From: Pelotomaculum_B sp041645005
GTDB lineage: Bacteria > Bacillota > Desulfotomaculia > Desulfotomaculales > Pelotomaculaceae
Length of the DNA stretch: 5,436 bases
Direction: 5' to 3'
NCBI GenBank assembly: GCA_041645005.1
Contig: JBAZQW010000167.1
Span: 1 to 5,436, forward strand
Positions 1-3,783 of the stretch are shown in pieces. How positions within the stretch are numbered: position 1 is the stretch's first letter; the number at the start of each line of letters is the position of its first letter. The position numbers were made by a program, and so were the translations under genes. The notes under the pieces are model-generated. The model was not told the DNA's origin. It saw only the letters and a list, made by a program, of their open reading frames with translations, and ran no database searches.

Positions 1-1200
1 AATCTTATGCCTGTATTCGCCATGGAAAGGTAAAACGTATTTGGGTTTCAACAGATTTATCATTATTTTAATTTCTTCCACTGATGCGTGACCAGAAACA
101 TGGACCGTGCCGTCAACTTTATATACCACCCGTGCGCCAAGGCGAAAGAGGTTGTCTATGGTCCTGGCTACCAGCCTTTCATTGCCTGGTATGGGACTGG
201 CGGAGATAACAACGGTGTCGCCGGACACTATGTTCACCTGCCGGTGCGTACCCTGGGACATTCTAGTCAGGGCTGCCGCTGGTTCTCCCTGACTGCCCGT
301 GGTGATAATGACAACTTTTTCAGGCGACAATTTGTTAGCCTCAGTAACCTCCAGAAGAATATCGGAAGGTATTTGAAGATATCCCAGATCCAAAGCTACG
401 TTGGCAATGTTAATCATACTCCTGCCGGCCAGGGCCACCTTCCGGCCGTATGCGGCAGCGGCATTTATGATCTGCTGCAATCTGTGTACATTGGAAGCAA
501 AGGTAGTTACAATTATCCGCCGCTCTGACCGCTCAAAAATACTCTTCAGGGTTTCCCCCACCACTTTCTCAGACAAGGTATATCCTGGCTTTTCCACATT
601 TGTGGTATCGCAGATAAACAGTAATACTCCACGATCACCGTAATGGGCAAGTTTGTTCAATTCCATAACTCTTCCGTCTACAGGGGTTTGGTCTATCTTA
701 AAGTCACCGGAATGCACCACCAGTCCCGCCGGTGTCTCGATAGCCAGCCCAACGCCGTCAGGAATACTGTGGTTCACCCGGAAAAAATTTATTGTGAAAC
801 AACCCAGCTGCAGAGTATCCTCGGGATTTATAACATTCAGGGAGTAATCACCTTTGTCCAGTTTGTTCCTGTCCATTAATTTAGTACCGGCTATACCCAC
901 GGTAAGTGACGTGCCGTACACTGGAACATTGATTTCGTCTAATACAAAGGACAGCGCCCCGACATGATCTTCGTGGCCATGAGTAAGAATAATACCTCTC
1001 ACTTTTTCTTTGTTGCTTTTTAAGTAGGCAATATTGGGGATCACCAGGTCTACACCAGGTAACTCTTCTGTGGGAAATTTTAATCCTGCATCGACAACAA
1101 TAATGTCATCATTACATTCTAAGACAAGCATATTCTTGCCTATTTCTGATACGCCCCCAAGGGGGATGACGCTCAATGCATTTTTTCTTGATTTTGTCAT
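1..1200 (-). CDS. rnj: Ribonuclease J, N-terminal 400 residues (partial, runs off left edge)
   Basis: RNase J is a cytoplasmic zinc-dependent ribonuclease with 5'-3' exonuclease and endonuclease activity in mRNA decay and rRNA maturation. Translating from the ATG at 1200 gives an unbroken 400-residue frame to base 1. The N-terminal metallo-beta-lactamase part has IPLGGVSEIGKN (12-23), DAGLKFP (37-43) and the zinc motif THGHEDH (73-79). H144 in VNHSIPD and D166 in HSGDFK are further metal-ligand positions. The inserted beta-CASP domain shows FASNVHRLQQ (234-243), GRSM (259-262) and TGSQGEP (301-307). The chain then returns to HVSGH (367-371) and PFHGEYR (391-397), where H393 should be a ligand. 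B. subtilis RNase J1 is about 555 residues, so some 155 C-terminal residues lie outside. The start is fixed by GGGGAAAGG (1208-1216) 8 bases upstream. The preceding HTH gene stops only 2 bases before it, so the two are probably translationally coupled. Whether this is J1, J2 or a further paralog cannot be settled here. Confidence 0.95.
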   Translation of the reverse strand, partial: MTKSRKNALSVIPLGGVSEIGKNMLVLECNDDIIVVDAGLKFPTEELPGVDLVIPNIAYLKSNKEKVRGIILTHGHEDHVGALSFVLDEINVPVYGTSLTVGIAGTKLMDRNKLDKGDYSLNVINPEDTLQLGCFTINFFRVNHSIPDGVGLAIETPAGLVVHSGDFKIDQTPVDGRVMELNKLAHYGDRGVLLFICDTTNVEKPGYTLSEKVVGETLKSIFERSERRIIVTTFASNVHRLQQIINAAAAYGRKVALAGRSMINIANVALDLGYLQIPSDILLEVTEANKLSPEKVVIITTGSQGEPAAALTRMSQGTHRQVNIVSGDTVVISASPIPGNERLVARTIDNLFRLGARVVYKVDGTVHVSGHASVEEIKIMINLLKPKYVLPFHGEYRHKI

Positions 1201-1202
1201 AA

Positions 1203-1391
1203 CTAAAACCTTTCCCCACGTTTTTGCTTTTCAATAAACCCCTTGAGATCTTCTCTTTTTACCCTCCAGCCGCGCCCCACTTTGAAAGCCTGGATTTTTC
1301 CTTCTTGCACCAGGCGGTACGTCGTAACTTCACTTATCTGAAGGTATTTCGCGACCTGTGATATGGTCATAATTTCATTCTCTTTAGTCAT
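1203..1391 (-). CDS. Small excisionase-family (MerR-like) winged helix-turn-helix DNA-binding protein
   Basis: This 62-residue protein is essentially one DNA-binding domain of the excisionase/HTH_17 type. The sequence ISQVAKYLQISEVTTYRLVQ (10-29) supplies the helix-turn-helix, with the recognition helix around 20-30. GKIQAFKVGRGWRVKREDL (31-49) is the characteristic basic wing followed by the closing helix. No second domain is present. The family includes phage excisionases and small transcription factors; the sequence alone does not distinguish them, and no integrase or att site is visible nearby. The ATG at 1391 is preferred because GGGGTGA (1400-1406) lies 8 bases upstream. An in-frame TTG at 1412 would add 7 residues but lacks a comparable site, and a third start at 1370 would begin right at the domain. 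It is the first gene of a two-gene operon with RNase J (TAG stop, 2-base gap, ATG) under the promoter at 1456-1484, so regulation of that operon or of partners elsewhere is the plausible role (inference). Confidence 0.88.
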   Translation of the reverse strand: MTKENEIMTISQVAKYLQISEVTTYRLVQEGKIQAFKVGRGWRVKREDLKGFIEKQKRGERF

Positions 1392-1455
1392 ACAATTTTT
1401 CACCCCAAACAAGTATTTTGGTTCTAGATGCCTATTGATTAATAAAGATAATATA

Positions 1456-1484
1456 ATTATATAGAATGTTACTCAAGCAAGCAA
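1456..1484 (-). promoter_or_regulatory. Sigma-A-type promoter of the HTH-RNase J operon
   Basis: Read on the minus strand, TTGCTT (-35, 1479-1484) is separated by exactly 17 bases from a consensus TATAAT (-10, 1456-1461). Transcription should begin near 1449, leaving a leader of about 58 bases before the HTH start codon at 1391. The surrounding DNA is strongly AT-rich. It is the best promoter match on this strand and is correctly placed for the operon. Confidence 0.75.
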
Positions 1485-1510
1485 TATATACTTAAAACAC
1501 ATTATATTAT

Positions 1511-1534
1511 AAAAGATAACGCCCATTTCGGGCG
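1511..1534 (-). terminator. Short intrinsic terminator after the 55-codon minus-strand ORF
   Basis: On the minus strand a 5-bp GC stem (CGCCC / GGGCG, 1520-1534, loop GAAAT) is followed by TTATCTTTT. A second small hairpin (CGTC / GACG around an AGTT loop, 1535-1546) directly precedes it. It lies 42 bases past the stop of the small ORF at 1576 and just upstream of the HTH operon promoter, where a terminator would insulate the two units. The stem is short, so efficiency may be modest. Confidence 0.5.
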
Positions 1535-1575
1535 CGTCAACTGACGAAAAATAACGCTGTGGTGTTTTCTTATCA

Positions 1576-1743
1576 TTAACGGTAAATGGCGTAACCGACA
1601 TTGGCGCCTTTCATGCCCTGGACAATAAACTCCAGCGGGGGTTTATCGTCAATGTCTTTAAAGGTGATCACCTGGTTGGAAACCGGCGCCGGCACTTCAT
1701 TGGTGCACTGGTATGCACCGGGTTTGCCCAGCACAACCAGCAT
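1576..1743 (-). CDS. Hypothetical 55-residue protein, possibly a gene remnant
   Basis: An ATG at 1743 opens a 55-residue frame ending in TAA at 1576. I do not recognise the family. It begins MLVVLGKPGAYQCTNEVPAP, has a mixed charged and hydrophobic middle (ITFKDIDDKPPLEF, 26-39) and ends GANVGYAIYR. It has no signal peptide or membrane segment and one cysteine (C13). The alternating hydrophobic pattern suggests a small beta-rich fold, or the last domain of a larger protein. An in-frame TAA lies 27 bases upstream of the ATG, so it cannot be extended, and the other upstream frames show no continuation. Arguments for a gene: it is more GC-rich and codon-like than the AT-rich DNA around it, a promoter candidate lies upstream (1813-1840) and a terminator downstream (1511-1534). 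Argument against: the nearest strong ribosome site (GGGAG) is about 18 bases from the ATG and only AAAGAG is closer, so it may be a decayed 3' fragment. Confidence 0.45.
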   Translation of the reverse strand: MLVVLGKPGAYQCTNEVPAPVSNQVITFKDIDDKPPLEFIVQGMKGANVGYAIYR

Positions 1744-1802
1744 ATTGTTATTCTCTTTGCTCTCCCTTCGTTAACTGCCGCTTTGCGCAAGATAGTCTAT
1801 TA

Positions 1803-1812
1803 TTCGATCGAA
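1803..1812. repeat. 10-bp perfect palindrome near a candidate minus-strand start site
   Basis: TTCGATCGAA is a perfect palindrome in otherwise AT-rich DNA. It sits immediately downstream of the candidate minus-strand -10 box (1813-1818), covering the expected start point near 1806, which is a typical place for a dimeric repressor site. No repressor is assigned and chance occurrence is possible. Confidence 0.3.
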
Positions 1813-1840
1813 ATTATGGCTATTTTCCTTTTTATATCAA
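1813..1840 (-). promoter_or_regulatory. Candidate promoter for the 55-codon minus-strand ORF
   Basis: On the minus strand, TTGATA (-35, 1835-1840, 5 of 6 consensus) and CATAAT (-10, 1813-1818, 5 of 6) are spaced by 16 bases. Start of transcription is expected near 1806, giving a leader of about 60 bases before the ATG at 1743. The region is AT-rich, so false matches are more likely than usual. Confidence 0.45.
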
Positions 1841-1887
1841 ATAAATCCTTTATCTTTATCATTTGATTTTTTTGTTAATGAGATCCC

Positions 1888-1916
1888 TTGTCATAAAAAT
1901 TATGAATCATTGGAAT
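1888..1916 (+). promoter_or_regulatory. Weak candidate promoter for the double-cubane-cluster gene
   Basis: TTGTCA (1888-1893, 5 of 6) and TGGAAT (1911-1916, 4 of 6) are spaced by 17 bases. A transcript from here would carry about 130 bases of leader including the REP-like repeat. Two rivals exist: TTGGAA (1910-1915) with TATAAA (1931-1936) but only 15 bases apart, and a perfect TTGACA at 2002-2007 with a poor -10 (AAAATT, 2025-2030). The sequence does not decide between them. Confidence 0.3.
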
Positions 1917-1968
1917 AAAGGAATTCTTATTATAAACATAAAACTCTTGTATATCTGTAAAACCATTT

Positions 1969-2010
1969 TGGTGTCAGGGGGGTGTCAGGGGGACGGGGTT
2001 GTTGACACCA
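1969..2010. repeat. REP-like G-rich tandem and inverted repeat
   Basis: The 11-base unit GGTGTCAGGGG occurs twice in tandem (1970-1980 and 1981-1991) and is followed by GACGGGGTTGT. It is closed by an inverted copy of the end: TGGTGTCA (1969-1976) against TGACACCA (2003-2010), 8 bp, while the second copy GGTGTCA (1981-1987) can pair with TGACACC instead. The strand-asymmetric G-run, the GGGACGG core and a terminal short inverted repeat resemble the intergenic REP-type repeats associated with Y1 (RAYT) transposases. That assignment is from general resemblance, and no transposase gene is present here. It ends 28 bases before the AGGAGG ribosome site of the next gene. Confidence 0.55.
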
Positions 2011-2051
2011 TTTGAACCAGTTTCAAAATTTAAGTACAGGAGGAATGCTAC

Positions 2052-3332
2052 ATGGCTAACGATTACCGTCAGATGTGGGAGTCCATTGGTGTAGACCTGG
2101 AGGCGCACGACCAACTCCTGAATCTACTACCGACCACCTATGGGAAAGTATACATGAGCCAGGAAAACCGGCCGGAGGGGATGGAATATTTTGATTTTGT
2201 GATCAGCGAAGTGCACGGGCTACGCATTCAGGAACTGCAGGAACACAAGGCTGCGGGCGGCAAGGTCATCGGCGCTTTTTGCGTTTTCGTACCTGAGGAA
2301 ATTGTCCGAGCCGCCGGGGGCATCTGTGTTGGATTGTGTTCGGGCGTTGAGATCGGCGCGGCCAAGGCGGAAAAAGTGTTGCCGAGAAATATCTGCCCGC
2401 TGATTAAATCCTTCATGGGCTTCAAACTGGGTAAGGTCTGCCCCTATTTCGAGTCCTGCGACATGGTGGTGGGGGAAACTACCTGCGACGGCAAAAAGAA
2501 AGCTTTTGAAATCTTAAGCGACTATGTTTCTGTTCATATGATGGAAACACCCCAGATGAAGAGAGAAAAAGACAAGCAATTATGGCGGAGCGAGGTGCAA
2601 GATTTTTTAGTCAAAGTGGAGGAATTTACAGGCAACAAGATTACCGTCGACTCGCTGCGGCAATCGATTAAAGACATCAACGGCAAGCGCAGGGCGCTTT
2701 TACGCCTGTCCGAACTGCGCCAGAACAACCCTGCTCCAATTAGTGGAAAAGATTGTCTCTTGATAGAACAAATCGCTATGTATGATGATGTGCCGCGATT
2801 TACCGCACAGTTAAACGCGCTTTGTGACGAGCTTGAAATACGGGTAAAAGAAGATAACGGTGTTGCTGAATCCGCCGCGCCCAGGATTATCGTCACAGGC
2901 ACGCCGATGGCCCTGCCGAACTGGAAAGTGCCTCACATTATTGAAACCAGCGGCGCCGTGATTGTGGCCGAGGAAATGTGTACCGGGCTTCGTTATTTTG
3001 AGAACACGGTACCTGAAGAAGCTGAAACCACCGGGCAGATGGTTGATGATATCGCCAGCCGCTACCTTAATATCAACTGCGCCTGTTTTACGCCCAATGA
3101 AGGCCGTATGGAAAAACTAGTGAGCTTGGCCAGAGATTACAAGGCGGACGGAATTATCCATTGCTCCCTTGCTTTCTGCGACCCCTATCTGGTGGAAGCT
3201 AACCGGGTTGAAAAGGTACTGAAAGAACACAACATTCCCCTGTTGAAGATTGAAACCGATTATGGGCGGGAAGATTCAGGCCAGATTAAAACCAGAGTCG
3301 AAGCCTTTCTGGAAATGATCGGTAAGAAATAA
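2052..3332 (+). CDS. Double-cubane-cluster-type reductase (2-hydroxyacyl-CoA dehydratase D-component superfamily)
   Basis: This is a complete 426-residue cytoplasmic protein. The conserved pattern AAGGKVIGAFCVFVPEEIVRAAG, starting at residue 67, then VLPRNICPLIKSFMGFKLG (109-127) and CDMVVGETTCDGKKKAFE (136-153), is typical of the HgdB/FldC-like superfamily. Length and single-subunit form fit the double-cubane-cluster proteins, which bind an [8Fe-9S] cluster held by two sets of cysteines. There are 14 cysteines. The likeliest ligands are C77, C115 and C145 in the first half and C310, C345 and C371 or C376 in the second (inference from position; C343/C345 and C371/C376 are close alternatives). 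The C-terminal half also carries ADGIIHCSLAFCDPY (365-379) and IPLLKIETDYG (395-405). Known members receive electrons at low potential from an ATP-dependent BadF/HgdC-type activator and reduce small molecules such as acetylene; natural substrates are unclear. No activator or partner subunit is in the window. AGGAGG (2038-2043) lies 8 bases before the ATG. A dehydratase subunit is the main alternative. Confidence 0.88.
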   Translation: MANDYRQMWESIGVDLEAHDQLLNLLPTTYGKVYMSQENRPEGMEYFDFVISEVHGLRIQELQEHKAAGGKVIGAFCVFVPEEIVRAAGGICVGLCSGVEIGAAKAEKVLPRNICPLIKSFMGFKLGKVCPYFESCDMVVGETTCDGKKKAFEILSDYVSVHMMETPQMKREKDKQLWRSEVQDFLVKVEEFTGNKITVDSLRQSIKDINGKRRALLRLSELRQNNPAPISGKDCLLIEQIAMYDDVPRFTAQLNALCDELEIRVKEDNGVAESAAPRIIVTGTPMALPNWKVPHIIETSGAVIVAEEMCTGLRYFENTVPEEAETTGQMVDDIASRYLNINCACFTPNEGRMEKLVSLARDYKADGIIHCSLAFCDPYLVEANRVEKVLKEHNIPLLKIETDYGREDSGQIKTRVEAFLEMIGKK

Positions 3333-3367
3333 TCCGGATATAAAACTGAGGTTAGATAAACAATGAT

Positions 3368-3397
3368 ACTTAGGTACCCGGTACCGGGTACCTAAGT
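3368..3397 (+). terminator. 30-base perfect palindrome, probable terminator of the double-cubane-cluster gene
   Basis: The sequence from ACTTAGGTACCCG to CGGGTACCTAAGT reads identically on both strands without a mismatch. As RNA it gives a 13-bp stem with a GUAC loop. It contains three copies of GGTACC or its overlaps. It lies 35 bases after the stop of the upstream gene and is followed by TTATTAAGTTATT, only moderately T-rich, in which TAAGTTAT is repeated in tandem (3393-3400, 3401-3408). A bidirectional terminator is likely; a protein-binding or mobile palindrome is possible because the T-tract is weak. Confidence 0.6.
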
Positions 3398-3446
3398 TAT
3401 TAAGTTATTAGGGTTGTTATGAAAAACTGCTTTACCGCTAAACGCA

Positions 3447-3475
3447 TTGACTTCCGTCTTAGAATAAACTAGAAT
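3447..3475 (+). promoter_or_regulatory. Strong sigma-A-type promoter for the leader RNA and MutS2-family gene
   Basis: TTGACT (-35, 3447-3452, 5 of 6) and TAGAAT (-10, 3470-3475, 5 of 6) are separated by exactly 17 bases. The start point should be near 3482. AGAATAAA is repeated at 3461-3468 and 3471-3478. It lies about 300 bases before the next start codon, which implies a long leader or a separate small RNA. Confidence 0.75.
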
Positions 3476-3481
3476 AAATAA

Positions 3482-3766
3482 AAGCATCTACAAAATAGGG
3501 GATTGAGTTTGTGTCTGAGGTTGTTTTTAATTAACCAAATCTAATATGATAGTCTGCATCAAGCCGGCGCATTATTGCGGGGCTTAATTGGTTTGCGATG
3601 CGGACTGGTTAATTGAGAACACCGGCATAGTCTGCTCATCTTCCGGAATAAAGCGTTATGCTGTACCGTGCTCAAAAGCACGGTATTCTAATGTATTTTC
3701 GCGGCAAGTTGTGTTAATTGAGGCTGTGATGAACGAGATGTGTTCATTGCAGCCTATTTTATTCTT
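3482..3766 (+). ncRNA. Structured leader RNA or small RNA of unrecognised class
   Basis: This stretch has no credible gene but folds densely. A 15-bp helix joins 3522-3536 to 3607-3621 with two G-U pairs. Directly stacked inside it, 3551-3560 (AGTCTGCATC) pairs with 3597-3606 (GATGCGGACT), leaving a 14-base bulge at 3537-3550. Inside that is a hairpin (3561-3571 with 3576-3585, loop TTAT). Next come a 9-bp helix rich in G-U pairs (3623-3631 with 3655-3663) and a perfect 9-bp hairpin (TACCGTGCT / AGCACGGTA, 3664-3685, loop CAAA). Last is a strong terminator (3722-3766). With a promoter before it and a ribosome site just after it, the layout is that of a riboswitch or attenuator controlling the MutS2-family gene; a stand-alone RNA of about 285 bases is the alternative. 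I saw no signature of T-box, TPP, SAM, cobalamin, c-di-GMP, SRP, 6S, RNase P or tmRNA. Pairings were found by eye. Confidence 0.6.
3722..3766 (+). terminator. Intrinsic terminator inside the leader, just before the MutS2-family gene
   Basis: GGCTGTGATGAAC (3722-3734) pairs with GTTCATTGCAGCC (3742-3754) in a 13-bp stem with two G-U pairs and a 7-base loop, followed by TATTTTATTCTT. The ribosome site GGGAGG (3768-3773) begins right after it. A terminator placed between promoter and start codon implies either attenuation of the downstream gene or the end of a separate small RNA. I found no convincing antiterminator: TCATC (3636-3640) can pair with GATGA (3728-3732), only 5 bp. Confidence 0.78.
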
Positions 3767-3783
3767 CGGGAGGTACCTGTCTT

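Noticed and set aside
88..1237. Several plus-strand open frames (for example 88-528, 401-643, 643-879, 1034-1237)
   Set aside because: They lie antisense to the clear RNase J frame, have no family resemblance and no good ribosome sites. They are by-products of the real gene's codons.
1203..1391. Excisionase of a prophage or integrative element
   Set aside because: The domain belongs to a family that includes excisionases, but there is no integrase, attachment-site repeat or phage gene, and the partner gene is a housekeeping-type RNase J.
1969..2010. CRISPR array or insertion-sequence end
   Set aside because: The units are only two, in tandem without spacers, and no transposase frame or target-site duplication is seen.
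2228..2902. Minus-strand open frames at 2228-2425 and 2534-2902
   Set aside because: They are antisense to the double-cubane-cluster gene, with low-complexity, Ser-rich translations typical of shadow frames.
3482..3766. T-box leader for amino-acid control
   Set aside because: A promoter-leader-terminator layout invites this, but the conserved T-box sequence near the antiterminator (GGTGG-N-ACCGCG type) and the stem I landmarks are not present.
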